64,000 nucleotides of DNA from Metarhizobium sp017305935 (lineage in GTDB: Bacteria > Pseudomonadota > Alphaproteobacteria > Rhizobiales > Rhizobiaceae): assembly GCF_029601685.1 (NCBI RefSeq), contig NZ_JARRIR010000003.1, positions 478,299 through 542,298 on the forward strand, given 5' to 3'. Position 1 is the stretch's first letter. Every line of letters starts with the position of its first letter. Below are positions 1-8,424 of this stretch, piece after piece. The position numbers and the translations under genes were made by a program. The notes under the pieces were generated by a model. The model was not told the DNA's origin. It searched no databases and saw only the letters and a list, made by a program, of their open reading frames with translations.

Positions 1-1401
1 CGCCGCTATATCGCGGCGGTGGATGCCTATTTCCGCGCGCTCGGCGCCAGGCAGCCGGTGCGCTATTTCCAGTCCAACGGCGGGCTTGCCATCGGCCAGG
101 TGATGAGCGACCGCTCAGTCTACGCCATCAATTCCGGGCCGGCCTCCGCGCCGCAGGCCGGGCTTTATGCCGGTGCGCCCTTCGGTCACCGGAATGTCAT
201 CACCGTCGACATGGGCGGCACGTCCTTCGACATCACCCTGACCCGCGAGGGCCAGACCAACCTCAACAAGAACATCGACTTCCTGCGCTACCGCATCGGC
301 GTTCCGATGATCCAGGTCGAGACGCTGGGCGCCGGCGGCGGCTCGATCGGCTGGGTGGATCCGCTTGGCCTGCTGCAGGTCGGCCCGCAATCGGCCGGCT
401 CGGAGCCGGGCCCGGCCTGCTACGGCCGGGGCGGTGTCGAGCCCACCACCTCCGACGCCAATCTCGTGCTCGGCTATCTCAACCCGGAAGGGCTGCTCGG
501 CGGCAAGCTGCCGCTCGATGTCGCCAAGGCGCGGGCCGCGGCGGCGCGCGTCGCCGAGCCGCTCGGCATTTCCGTCGAACAGGCAGCCTACGGCATGTTC
601 GCCATCGTCAACAACAACATGGTCAACGGCATTCGCCGCGTCTCCGTCGAGCGCGGTTACGATCCGCGCGATTTCGTGCTGGTCGGGGCCGGCGGCGCCA
701 CGGCGGCGCATATCACGGCGCTCGCACGCGACATGGGCATCGATACGATCATCCTGCCCAAGCTGGCCTCCGGTCTCTGCGCCTTCGGCCAGATCATCTC
801 CGACGTGAAGTATAATTACATGGCCCCGGCGCCCGTGCGTCTCGACAATGCGGCGGCCTATGCGCGCATCGACGGCCTCTTCCAGGAGATCGAGGCGAAG
901 GGCGTGGCGCATCTGGAAGCGGACGGTTTCGCGCCCGGGGATATCGACATCAGGCGCTCGATCGACATGCGTTATGTCGGCCAGGTGCATGAATGCACCG
1001 TCGATATCGGCACATTCCCCATCGACGAGACCACCATCGAGCAGGTCAAGGACGCGTTCCACGCCCGGCACGAAGAGCTCTACACCTATGCGGAGCGTCA
1101 CAGCACGGTCGAGGTGGTGAACCTCGAATCGACGCTCTACGGCCGCATCGAGAAGGTGCGCCCGCCGACGCTTGCCGCCGGCGGCACGGCCGAACAGGCG
1201 CTGAAGGGGCATCGCAACGCGATCTTCGATCAGTCCGGCAAGGCGACGTCCACACCCGTCTATGACGGCGCGAAGTTCGGCGCGGGCGCCATCGTCCACG
1301 GTCCGGCGATCATCGAGGAGGTGACGACCACCATCGTCATCGAGCCCGGTTGGACGAGCGTGCTGCACGAGAGCGGCAGCTACCTGCTGACACGGCAATA
1401 G
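1..1401 (+). CDS. Hydantoinase/5-oxoprolinase subunit A, 3' part (HyuA family)
   Basis: The reading frame is open from the first base, so the true start lies upstream and 466 residues are visible. The family hydrolyses cyclic amide rings such as N-methylhydantoin or 5-oxoproline with ATP, usually together with a B subunit. Visible family signatures are VITVDMGGTSFDITL near visible residue 67 (ATP/sugar-kinase-like fold), followed by ETLGAGGGSIGWVD and the SAGSEPGPACYGRGG segment typical of Hydantoinase_A. The C-terminal beta-rich region (WTSVLHESGSYLLTRQ) looks complete. The next gene is convergent, so no HyuB lies downstream; a partner could precede the window. Context (pxp operon, amidase, imidase-like hydrolase) supports cyclic amide degradation. 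The substrate is unknown. Confidence 0.88.
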   Translation, partial: RRYIAAVDAYFRALGARQPVRYFQSNGGLAIGQVMSDRSVYAINSGPASAPQAGLYAGAPFGHRNVITVDMGGTSFDITLTREGQTNLNKNIDFLRYRIGVPMIQVETLGAGGGSIGWVDPLGLLQVGPQSAGSEPGPACYGRGGVEPTTSDANLVLGYLNPEGLLGGKLPLDVAKARAAAARVAEPLGISVEQAAYGMFAIVNNNMVNGIRRVSVERGYDPRDFVLVGAGGATAAHITALARDMGIDTIILPKLASGLCAFGQIISDVKYNYMAPAPVRLDNAAAYARIDGLFQEIEAKGVAHLEADGFAPGDIDIRRSIDMRYVGQVHECTVDIGTFPIDETTIEQVKDAFHARHEELYTYAERHSTVEVVNLESTLYGRIEKVRPPTLAAGGTAEQALKGHRNAIFDQSGKATSTPVYDGAKFGAGAIVHGPAIIEEVTTTIVIEPGWTSVLHESGSYLLTRQ

Positions 1402-1418
1402 GGATGGGACACGGCCGG

Positions 1419-2321
1419 TCAGCGTTCCGGCAGGTGGAAGGCCTGCTGGAAATAGGAGCGGAAGGCGAGCATGGGCGGCGTCAGATCCATGCTCCGCCGC
1501 CAGGCGAGGCCGACGTCCATGGCGGGTACGGGATCGCTGATATTGACGGTCTCGATGCGCCGGCCCTCCAGCGACCAGGGCCGGTGCACCATGTCGGAGA
1601 GGATGGCGACGCCCTGGCCGTTGGCGACCAGCGAGCGCACCGCCTCCACCGACGAGGTGCGCAGGATGACGCGCGGCTGGTAGGGCGTCGCGCTCCAGTA
1701 CTTCAGGGCGGAATGGGCGGCCTCGTCGACGGTCAGCATGATGTAGGGCTCGTCGGCGATCTCCTTCAGGCCCACCGTTTCGGCCTGCAGCAGCGGATGC
1801 TGCGCCGGCAGCCAGAGCCGGCGGGTCGAGCTCAGCACCTTCTCGGTCACCAGCGCCGGGTTGAGGATGTTGGAGGTCAGCAGCACCGACATGTCGTAGC
1901 GGTTGCTCAGAAGCCCTTCCTCGATGGATTCGCGGTTGAGTTCGAAGAGCTGGATTTCGAGCCGGGGAAACAGCCGGCGCAGCCGCTCGATATGCAGCGG
2001 CAGGAAATAGCCGATCACGGTGTAGGTCGCGGCCACCGTCAGCGTGCCCTCGATCTCGCTGCTGACGACATTGAGATGCGTCGCCTCGTCCACCTTCTTG
2101 AGGATCTCGTAGGCGTGCGAGAGGAACTGCCGCCCGGCGGGCGTCAGGTCCATGCCGTGCGAGGTGCGCAGGAAGAGGCTGGCGCCGACGATCCGCTCCA
2201 GATCCTTGATGGCCGTCGTGATCGCCGACTGGGAGATGGAGAGGTCGATGGCCGCCTGCGATATCTGGCCGAGTTCGGCGGTGGCGACGAAGTAGCGGAT
2301 CTGTCGGAAGCTGAGCGTCAC
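1419..2321 (-). CDS. LysR-family transcriptional regulator
   Basis: A 300-residue protein with the standard LysR layout: an N-terminal winged helix at about residues 4-63 (LSFRQIRYFVATAELGQISQAA, then the recognition helix around SISQSAITTAIKDLE) and a periplasmic-binding-like effector domain from about residue 90 to the end. The start is GTG (complement of CAC at 2319-2321). The gene is divergent from the pxpA-biotin carboxylase operon, with 253 bp between them that contain a LysR-type palindrome at 2474-2488. It is therefore likely to regulate that operon and itself. The effector is unknown; a cyclic amide such as 5-oxoproline is a guess from context. Confidence 0.92.
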   Translation of the reverse strand: MTLSFRQIRYFVATAELGQISQAAIDLSISQSAITTAIKDLERIVGASLFLRTSHGMDLTPAGRQFLSHAYEILKKVDEATHLNVVSSEIEGTLTVAATYTVIGYFLPLHIERLRRLFPRLEIQLFELNRESIEEGLLSNRYDMSVLLTSNILNPALVTEKVLSSTRRLWLPAQHPLLQAETVGLKEIADEPYIMLTVDEAAHSALKYWSATPYQPRVILRTSSVEAVRSLVANGQGVAILSDMVHRPWSLEGRRIETVNISDPVPAMDVGLAWRRSMDLTPPMLAFRSYFQQAFHLPER

Positions 2322-2473
2322 GGCTGTCCAGGGCCTTCTGTTTTGTTGCGGCCGGGTATCGAAAAATCAGAACGCCTGATCACGAAACCGGCAGAAAGCT
2401 GCCCCGTTTCAGGCAGCTCAAGCTATGCTTTTGTTTCCTATCGGGTTTGTCGCGCGATAAAAACAGGCGTTCA

Positions 2474-2488
2474 TTCTGAATTTCAGAA
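2474..2488. promoter_or_regulatory. Candidate LysR operator (T-N11-A palindrome)
   Basis: TTCTGAATTTCAGAA is a perfect inverted repeat with 7-bp arms around one central base, and it contains the T-N11-A core expected of LysR-type boxes. It sits in the divergent region between the LysR gene and the pxpA operon, 86 bp before the pxpA start. A second, GC-richer inverted repeat with arms AGCTGCC/GGCAGCT lies at 2397-2418. Operator function is inferred. Confidence 0.6.
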
Positions 2489-2574
2489 TTCGTCTATATG
2501 AAAATAGAATTTTTCAAAAGGCGGTAAACGGCCTAGCGTGGCCTTCATCAGGAAAAGCATGTGGGGAAGAGGCA

Positions 2575-3351
2575 GTGCGTGAGGTCGTCGACATCAATTG
2601 CGACATGGGCGAGGCTTTCGGCCGCTGGCGCGTCGGCGATACCGACGACATCAGCCTGATGCCGCTGATCAGTTCCGCCAACATCGCCGCCGGCTTTCAT
2701 GCCGGCGACCCGAACCTGATGGACGAGACGGTGCGGCTGGCGGCCGAGCACGGCGTCGGCATCGGCGCCCATCCCGGCTATAACGACCTTCAGGGCTTCG
2801 GCCGCCGCAAGATCGCCGGCACCGCCCGCGAACTCGTCAACGACGTGATCTATCAGGTCGGCGCCATCAGGGAATTCGCCCACCGCCATGGCGTGCGCCT
2901 GCAGCATGTGAAGCCGCATGGCGCGCTCTACATGGAAATGGCGGTCAATCCGGAGCTGTCGCAGATCTTCGTGCAGTACATGCGCACGGTCGAGCCGAAT
3001 GCGGCGATTTTCTGCATGGGCGGCTCGGCGACCTACCAGGCGGCCCGGGAGGCGGGACAGCCGGTCGTGCGCGAATTCTATGCCGACCGCGATTACGACG
3101 ACAGCGGTTCGATCGTCTTCACCCGCGATGCCGGGCGGCCCGATCCGGCCGCCATTGCCCGCAAGGTCCTGCGCGCCTGCCGGGATGGCAAGGTGCGGAC
3201 CGTCAAGGGCCATGACATCGACATCGCCTTTGAATCCATCTGCTTCCATTCCGATACGCTCGGCGCCTTCGAGATCGTGCGCCAGATGCGCGAGGCTCTG
3301 GTGGGGGCAGGCATTCGCATTGCGCCGGTCCAGGCGGCGGCCGCGCGCTGA
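2575..3351 (+). CDS. pxpA: LamB/YcsF family protein, 5-oxoprolinase subunit A
   Basis: A 258-residue protein of the LamB/YcsF family. In E. coli and Bacillus, PxpA works with PxpB and PxpC as an ATP-dependent 5-oxoprolinase. Family motifs are clear at the N-terminus: DINCDMGEAFGRW, then SSANIAAGFHAGDP and GIGAHPGYNDLQGFGRR. The VKPHGALY motif follows in the middle. The start is GTG at 2575, preceded by a good ribosome-binding sequence (GGGGAAGAGG). It is the first gene of a five-gene operon in which the others encode biotin carrier, biotin carboxylase, PxpB and PxpC with overlapping or very short gaps. Confidence 0.93.
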   Translation: MREVVDINCDMGEAFGRWRVGDTDDISLMPLISSANIAAGFHAGDPNLMDETVRLAAEHGVGIGAHPGYNDLQGFGRRKIAGTARELVNDVIYQVGAIREFAHRHGVRLQHVKPHGALYMEMAVNPELSQIFVQYMRTVEPNAAIFCMGGSATYQAAREAGQPVVREFYADRDYDDSGSIVFTRDAGRPDPAAIARKVLRACRDGKVRTVKGHDIDIAFESICFHSDTLGAFEIVRQMREALVGAGIRIAPVQAAAAR

Positions 3352-3375
3352 CTTTATACAGTGGAGAGAGACAAT

Positions 3376-3618
3376 ATGAGCAAGATCGAGATCAGATCGC
3401 CCCTGCCGGGCACATTCTACCGGGCGTCCTCGCCGGATGCGCCACCGTTCAAGGCCAACGGCGACAGTGTCGCGAGCGGCGATGCGATCGGGCTCATCGA
3501 GGTGATGAAGACGTTCCAGGAAGTGCCGGCAGGCGTCGAAGGCAGAAACATCGCCTTCCTCGTCGATGACGAGGAGCCCGTCATGGCCGGCCAGGTGATC
3601 GCCGAGGTCGAGGCATGA
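3376..3618 (+). CDS. Biotin carboxyl carrier protein, short form
   Basis: An 80-residue biotinyl/lipoyl-fold domain with no extra N-terminal linker. The lysine expected to be biotinylated is Lys45 in the motif EVMKTF; classical AccB has EAMKM, and the EVMKT variant recurs in carriers of pxp-type operons. The start is taken at ATG 3376, preceded by GGAGAGAG; an in-frame GTG at 3361 would add five residues. Its stop overlaps the biotin carboxylase start by 4 bp (ATGA), which indicates translational coupling. It probably ferries CO2 between the carboxylase and a PxpB/PxpC carboxyltransferase-like pair rather than serving fatty acid synthesis. Confidence 0.9.
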   Translation: MSKIEIRSPLPGTFYRASSPDAPPFKANGDSVASGDAIGLIEVMKTFQEVPAGVEGRNIAFLVDDEEPVMAGQVIAEVEA

Positions 3619-5000
3619 CGATCCGCTCGATCCTCGTTGCCAACCGCGGGGAGATCGCGGTGCGCATCATCAGGGCGGCGCGCGCGCTCGGCATTCGCAC
3701 CGTGCAGGTGTACAGCGCCGCCGATGCCGACATGCTGGCGGTGAAGATGGCGGACGAGGCGATCGATATCGGCTCGCCGGCTCCGAAGAAATCCTATCTC
3801 AACATCGAGGCCGTGGTGAATGCGGCGAAGGCAGCCGGCGTCGACGCCGTGCATCCGGGCTACGGCTTCCTGTCGGAAAACGCCGATTTCGCCGATGCGG
3901 TGGAAGCGGCAGGCCTGATCTTCATCGGCCCCAAGGGCGACGCCATCCGCCTGCTCGGCGACAAGGTGGCGGCGCGCGAGGTGGCTGCGAGGGCCGGCGT
4001 GCCGACGGTTCCCGGCAGCGCGGGACGGCTGGCGACGATCGAGGAAGCCCGGACCGTCGCCGACAGAACCGGCTTTCCGATCATGATCAAGGCTGCGGCC
4101 GGCGGCGGCGGGCGCGGCATCCGCATCGCCGGCGACCTCGCCGATCTCGAACGCCATTTCCCGCAGGCCTCGGCCGAAGCGCTCGCCGCCTTCGGCGACG
4201 GCGGGCTTTATCTGGAAAAGGTCATCACCAAAGCACGCCATGTCGAGGTGCAGATCCTCGGCGACGGCAAGAATTTCATCCATTGCTTCGAGCGGGAATG
4301 CTCGCTGCAGCGCCGCCGCCAGAAGGTCTGGGAAGAGGCGCCCTCCATCCTGTTACCGGCAGAGGTGCGCGCCCGACTCTGCGACAGCGCCGTCGCGCTT
4401 GCCCGCGAGGTCGGCTATCGCGGCGCCGGCACGGTGGAATATCTCTATGACGAGACGACGCGAGAATTCTATTTCATCGAGGTGAACACCCGTATCCAGG
4501 TGGAGCATCCGGTGACGGAAATGATCACCGGCATCGACCTCGTCGAGGAAATGATCCGCATCGCCGCCGGCGCGCCGCTGTCGATCCGCCAGGAGGATGT
4601 CGTCGCAAGAGGACATGCCATCGAATGCCGCATCAATGCCGAAGATCCGGCGAAAGGCTTCATGCCCGCGCCGGGCACGATCACGAAACTCGGCGTGCCG
4701 GACGGCGAGGGCGTGCGTTTCGATACGATGCTTTACGAGGGATACACGATCCCGCCCTTCTACGATTCGCTGGTCGGCAAGCTGATCGTCTGGGCCGAGA
4801 CCCGCGAGGCCTGCCTCACGCGGCTGAAGGGCGCGCTCGAAGGCCTCGTGATCGAGGGGATCCCGACGACCATTCCCCTGCATCTGGCGCTTGCGGCGGA
4901 TGACAGCGTGCGGCGCGCGTCCTTCGACACCCGCTTCCTCGAACACTGGCTTGAGACCGAATTCGCCGCAAAAGCCGGCGCGACTGCGGAGGTTGCCTGA
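3615..5000 (+). CDS. Biotin carboxylase, ATP-grasp (AccC-like)
   Basis: A 461-residue biotin carboxylase of normal family length that should carboxylate the carrier biotin with ATP and bicarbonate. The N-terminal preATP-grasp starts with ILVANRGEIAVRIIRAARALG, the glycine-rich ATP loop GGGGRGIRIA is near residue 161, and the active-site strand FIEVNTRIQVEHPVTE is near residue 287. A C-terminal biotin carboxylase domain follows. It overlaps the carrier gene upstream by 4 bp, and its TGA shares a base with the pxpB ATG. It is a paralogue dedicated to this operon; the housekeeping AccC would lie elsewhere. Confidence 0.93.
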   Translation: MTIRSILVANRGEIAVRIIRAARALGIRTVQVYSAADADMLAVKMADEAIDIGSPAPKKSYLNIEAVVNAAKAAGVDAVHPGYGFLSENADFADAVEAAGLIFIGPKGDAIRLLGDKVAAREVAARAGVPTVPGSAGRLATIEEARTVADRTGFPIMIKAAAGGGGRGIRIAGDLADLERHFPQASAEALAAFGDGGLYLEKVITKARHVEVQILGDGKNFIHCFERECSLQRRRQKVWEEAPSILLPAEVRARLCDSAVALAREVGYRGAGTVEYLYDETTREFYFIEVNTRIQVEHPVTEMITGIDLVEEMIRIAAGAPLSIRQEDVVARGHAIECRINAEDPAKGFMPAPGTITKLGVPDGEGVRFDTMLYEGYTIPPFYDSLVGKLIVWAETREACLTRLKGALEGLVIEGIPTTIPLHLALAADDSVRRASFDTRFLEHWLETEFAAKAGATAEVA

Positions 5001-5875
5001 TGAACACCAGATATTCTTTCGGGGGCGACGAGCATCTCTTCGTCGAATGCAGCGAGGAGATGTCGCTGGAGGCCTTTTTCAAGAGCCTCTCCATGGCCAG
5101 GGGCGTCAAGGAAAGCGCCATCCGGGGCGTCACCGAGATCTGCCCGGCCAATGCCTCCTTCCAGATCAAATTCGATCCCGATGTCATCCATCCCGATGAC
5201 GTGCTGAAGGAGGTGAAGGCGATCGAGGGCGCGGCGGAACGGGCCGAGCCGGTGCTGAAGACGCGCATCGTCGAGATCCCCGTCTTCTACAACGATCCCT
5301 GGACGAACGAGACCCTGATGCGTTTTCGCGAGCGCCATCAAGAGCCCGGCGGCACCGATCTCGACTATGCCGCGCGCATTAACGGTTACGGTTCGGTCGA
5401 CGATTTCGTCGCCGCGCATTCCGGCTCGCCCTGGTTCGTGTCCATGGTCGGCTTCGTCGCCGGCCTGCCCTTCATGTACCAGATGGTCGAGCGCCAGCGG
5501 CAGATCCAGGTGCCGAAATACCTGCGGCCGCGCACCGATACGCCGCGCCTGACGGTCGGCCATGGCGGCTGCTTCGGTTGCATCTATTCGGTGCGCGGCG
5601 CCGGTGGCTACCAGATGTTCGGCATCACGCCCATGCCGATCTTCGATCCGACGCAGACCACCAGCTATCTGCGGGATTTCATGGTGTTCTTCCGTCCGGG
5701 CGATATCGTCAAGTTCAAGCCGATCGACCGCGACGCCTACGACCAGGCCGTCGAGGATGTCGACAAGGGACGCTTTGCCCCGCCGATCCGCGAGGTGAGC
5801 TTCGACCTGCGCGCATTCCAGAACGACATCGACGGCACCAACGCCAGGCTGGAGGGGATGCTCAATGGCCATTAA
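5000..5875 (+). CDS. pxpB: 5-oxoprolinase subunit B / allophanate hydrolase subunit 1 family
   Basis: A 291-residue AHS1 (KipI-like) protein. The characteristic core is the stretch around residues 190-215 (GHGGCFGCIYSVRGAGG, then GITPMPIFD). An N-terminal ferredoxin-like part starts at YSFGGDEHLFVEC. PxpB is one half of the carboxyltransferase-like pair; the same two domains form the carboxyltransferase of urea carboxylase. The start at ATG 5000 shares one base with the preceding stop, and its 3' end overlaps pxpC by 11 bp. At about 290 residues it is longer than the usual E. coli or Bacillus protein. Confidence 0.9.
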   Translation: MNTRYSFGGDEHLFVECSEEMSLEAFFKSLSMARGVKESAIRGVTEICPANASFQIKFDPDVIHPDDVLKEVKAIEGAAERAEPVLKTRIVEIPVFYNDPWTNETLMRFRERHQEPGGTDLDYAARINGYGSVDDFVAAHSGSPWFVSMVGFVAGLPFMYQMVERQRQIQVPKYLRPRTDTPRLTVGHGGCFGCIYSVRGAGGYQMFGITPMPIFDPTQTTSYLRDFMVFFRPGDIVKFKPIDRDAYDQAVEDVDKGRFAPPIREVSFDLRAFQNDIDGTNARLEGMLNGH

Positions 5876-6836
5876 GGTTCTCCATCACGGTCTTGCGACC
5901 ACCGTCCAGGATCTCGGCCGTCCCGGCTATTTCCATCTCGGCATCCCCGTCGGCGGGGCGATGGACCGCCTTGCCATGCGCGCGGCGAACCTGCTCGTCG
6001 GCAATGACGAGGGGGCGGCGGGGTTGGAGGCCGTCTTCATCGGCCCGAAGCTGGAATTCACCGAGGATGCGCTGGTCGCCGTCACCGGTGCGGACATGCC
6101 GGCCAAGGTCGATGGCGTCGCCCAGCCCGGCTGGACCGCCTTCAAGATCAGGGCCGGCCAGACGCTGACCTTCGACTTCCTGAAATCCGGGGCGCGGATC
6201 TGCATCGCCGTTTCCGGCGGCATCGACGTGCCGGAAGCGCTGGGCAGCCGCTCGACCTATCCGATCGGCGCGCTCGGCGGCTACAAGGGCCGGCAGCTGG
6301 CGGCCGGTGACGAACTGCCGGTCGGCAAGGGCAGCCTTGCCGGCGAGGGCCGGAGCGTGCCCGAGGCGCTGCGCCGCAAGCCGGGAATGCCGGCGGAGCT
6401 GCGCGTGCTTCCGGGCCTCTACTGGCACCGGGTCACCGAGGAGTCGCAACAGAACTTCTTCGCCGACGAGTGGAAAGTGGCAAACGAGGCCGACCGCATG
6501 GGTTATCGTTTCAAGGGCGGCCGCAAGCTCGATTTCGTGGAGCGCGAGCAGCCTTTCGGGGCCGGATCCGATCCCTCGAACATCGTCGACAGCTGCTATC
6601 CCTACGGCTCGATCCAGGTGCCGGGCGGTACGGAACCGATCATCCTGCATCGGGACGCCGTTTCCGGCGGCGGCTATTTCATGGTCGGCACGGTGATTTC
6701 GGCCGACATGGATCTGATCGGCCAGTTGCAGCCGCATACGCCCACCCGTTTCGTCAAGGTGACGATGGAGGAGGCGCTTTCGGCGCGCAAGGAGCGCCAG
6801 GTCGGGCTCGAACGGCTGCGCGCGGCGCTGGCCTAG
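5865..6836 (+). CDS. pxpC: 5-oxoprolinase subunit C / allophanate hydrolase subunit 2 family
   Basis: A 323-residue AHS2 (KipA-like) protein of normal length. The family start is intact: a GLATTVQDLGRPGYFHLGIP run followed by GGAMDRLAMRAANLLVGN. Later segments include CIAVSGGIDVPEALGSRSTY and DPSNIVDSCYPYGSIQVPGG. It forms a heteromer with PxpB. It ends the operon; the next gene is a convergent GntR regulator. With a biotin carboxylase and carrier in the same operon, the complex may be a biotin-dependent carboxylase on a cyclic amide or urea-like substrate rather than a plain 5-oxoprolinase; this is inference. Confidence 0.92.
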   Translation: MAIKVLHHGLATTVQDLGRPGYFHLGIPVGGAMDRLAMRAANLLVGNDEGAAGLEAVFIGPKLEFTEDALVAVTGADMPAKVDGVAQPGWTAFKIRAGQTLTFDFLKSGARICIAVSGGIDVPEALGSRSTYPIGALGGYKGRQLAAGDELPVGKGSLAGEGRSVPEALRRKPGMPAELRVLPGLYWHRVTEESQQNFFADEWKVANEADRMGYRFKGGRKLDFVEREQPFGAGSDPSNIVDSCYPYGSIQVPGGTEPIILHRDAVSGGGYFMVGTVISADMDLIGQLQPHTPTRFVKVTMEEALSARKERQVGLERLRAALA

Positions 6837-6893
6837 AAAGGGGAAAACCGTGTTCGCGCGACACGCATGGAGGCTTCGGGCGCATCCTTCCCG

Positions 6894-7904
6894 TCAATCG
6901 AGAACGGGGGTGAGGTACGCCGCCGTCACCCCTGGTCCTGGAATGATCGCGACTATCTTCATCTGGGCGATGGTGCGGTTCAGCGAGGCTTCGAGATGGG
7001 TTTCCATCATCGAAACCGCCGCTTCCGTTGCCCCGCGCAGCAGAAGCTCGGCCACGAGGCGCAATTCCGTGATGTTGGCGGGATCGCCCGGCAGGCCGAG
7101 TCGGCGCAGCAGCCGGTCGGTCGCGGTCACCGGCAGGAGGTTGTTGCGCACCAGATCCTTCAGCCGGTCGTTCGGCGCGGCGAGCACGCAGCACTCGATG
7201 AATTCGGTCTGGATCGCTTCGCTTTCGCGCAAAGAGCCGGTGGCGCTCGCTTCCTCGGCGGCGCGCAGGCGCTTCAGCAGCGCCTCCAGCCGCGACTGGC
7301 TGACAGCGCGCGCGCCCAGGCGGATCGCCGGCGGCTCCAGCATCGTGCGCAGCACGAAATGATCCTTCACCGTCTGCGCGGTGAGGGGGCCGGCGATCCA
7401 GTGCGAACTCTGGTTCTTGCGCACCAGGCCGCGTTCGCGCAGGCGCGTCAGCACATCGCGCACGACCGTGCGGCTGACGTTGAAATGGTTGGCGATCTCC
7501 ATTTCGACGATGCGGTAGCGGCCGAAGACGACGCAGCCGGCGACATCGGCCTCGACCTGGTTGTAGATGCGTTCCCAGGACGAGCGGCTTTGCAGGGCCT
7601 CGTCCGCATGGCGCGGCACGATCAGGCCGAGCGCCTTGATGTCGGTGCGGTTCGGCTCGATTGCCGCTCCGGGCGGGCCGACGAGGAAGCCGCGGCCGGA
7701 GAAGCGGTGGACGAGCCCCTCGGCCTCCAGCGTCTGCAGCGCCCTCTGAACCGGCGCGCGGGATGTCTGCAGGATGTCGGCGATCGGGCCTTCGAGCAGC
7801 ACGAGACCGGGCGGCAGCGTGCCCGTTTCGATGTTGCTGCGCAGCACGTCTTCGGCGATCGCGTAGCGCCGCTGGGTGCTGGTGGCTGCCTGCTCGTCCT
7901 TCAT
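6894..7904 (-). CDS. GntR-family regulator with two winged-helix domains
   Basis: 336 residues, about 100 longer than a normal FCD-type GntR protein. Residues 12-76 form one winged helix (EDVLRSNIETGTLPPG, then SRAPVQRALQTLEAEGLVHRF). Residues about 110-175 form a second one (VVFGRYRIVEMEIANHFNVS, then RTVVRDVLTRLRERGLVRKN). Residues about 177-320 are an all-helical FCD-like effector domain. The start is ATG 7904 preceded by GGAG. It is divergent from the ABC transporter operon beginning near 8425, and two TATTGAATACAAA boxes lie in the intervening DNA, so it most likely controls that operon. The ligand is unknown. Confidence 0.85.
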   Translation of the reverse strand: MKDEQAATSTQRRYAIAEDVLRSNIETGTLPPGLVLLEGPIADILQTSRAPVQRALQTLEAEGLVHRFSGRGFLVGPPGAAIEPNRTDIKALGLIVPRHADEALQSRSSWERIYNQVEADVAGCVVFGRYRIVEMEIANHFNVSRTVVRDVLTRLRERGLVRKNQSSHWIAGPLTAQTVKDHFVLRTMLEPPAIRLGARAVSQSRLEALLKRLRAAEEASATGSLRESEAIQTEFIECCVLAAPNDRLKDLVRNNLLPVTATDRLLRRLGLPGDPANITELRLVAELLLRGATEAAVSMMETHLEASLNRTIAQMKIVAIIPGPGVTAAYLTPVLD

Positions 7905-7984
7905 GGATCTCCGTATCCGTCTGAATCTTGGAGAGCTGCACTTTGACGCATTCTCCGTCGCAAGGAAAGGAAGGAATAAATGAT

Positions 7985-7997
7985 TATTGAATACAAA
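7985..7997. promoter_or_regulatory. Candidate GntR operator, copy 1
   Basis: TATTGAATACAAA, 81 bp upstream of the GntR start. The same 13 bases recur at 8206-8218. The core is a near-palindrome typical of FCD-GntR targets. Autoregulation is inferred. Confidence 0.5.
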
Positions 7998-8205
7998 GAT
8001 TGAATAGAATCGACCTGAAAGGGTGAGGTGGACAGACTGCGGTCTGCTGCAATCGCGATAGCCTTGCAGTGCTGATTTTTGTGCGTAATGCGCGTAAAAT
8101 GAACAAATGAAGGCGTGAAAGTGATCATGATTGTCGCGTGGTCACCGCTGAAATGTTCCGGCTGGCTGGGGAGTTTCTCCATAAGAGAGAAATTTCTAAA
8201 AAGGC

Positions 8206-8218
8206 TATTGAATACAAA
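8206..8218. promoter_or_regulatory. Candidate GntR operator, copy 2
   Basis: An exact repeat of TATTGAATACAAA, about 207 bp before the probable start of the ABC ATPase gene and 221 bp from copy 1. Two distant sites would allow looping between dimers; that is speculation. Confidence 0.5.
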
Positions 8219-8424
8219 AATCATTCATGTCATGGTTTTGACAACAAGACGCCCGGAACAAACGGCGCAGGTGGAACCGAACGAAATGCCCAGGATCGAC
8301 GCTATGCCGGACCTCTGACAGAGGTGCGGACAGGAATATTTTGCCGTCTTCGGCCGCCTTCGCGCGCCCGGTGGATGGCGGAGCCTTGCGCGAAAAGTCC
8401 GGGCCTGAACTGGTGGGAAAAGAC

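Larger units (their letters stand above)
7905..8424. other. Divergent intergenic region with repeated GntR-type boxes
   Basis: About 520 bp without a convincing gene, between the GntR regulator and the first ABC gene. It is clearly AT-richer than its surroundings. It holds two copies of TATTGAATACAAA, at 7985-7997 and 8206-8218, whose core TTGAATACAA differs by one base from the palindrome TTGTATACAA bound by several FCD-GntR proteins. A TTGACA at 8238 could be a -35 element, but no good -10 follows. Promoters for both directions must lie here. Confidence 0.6.

Noticed and set aside
8238..8266. Sigma-70 promoter upstream of the first ABC gene (TTGACA at 8238)
   Set aside because: No acceptable -10 element is found at 16-18 bp spacing.
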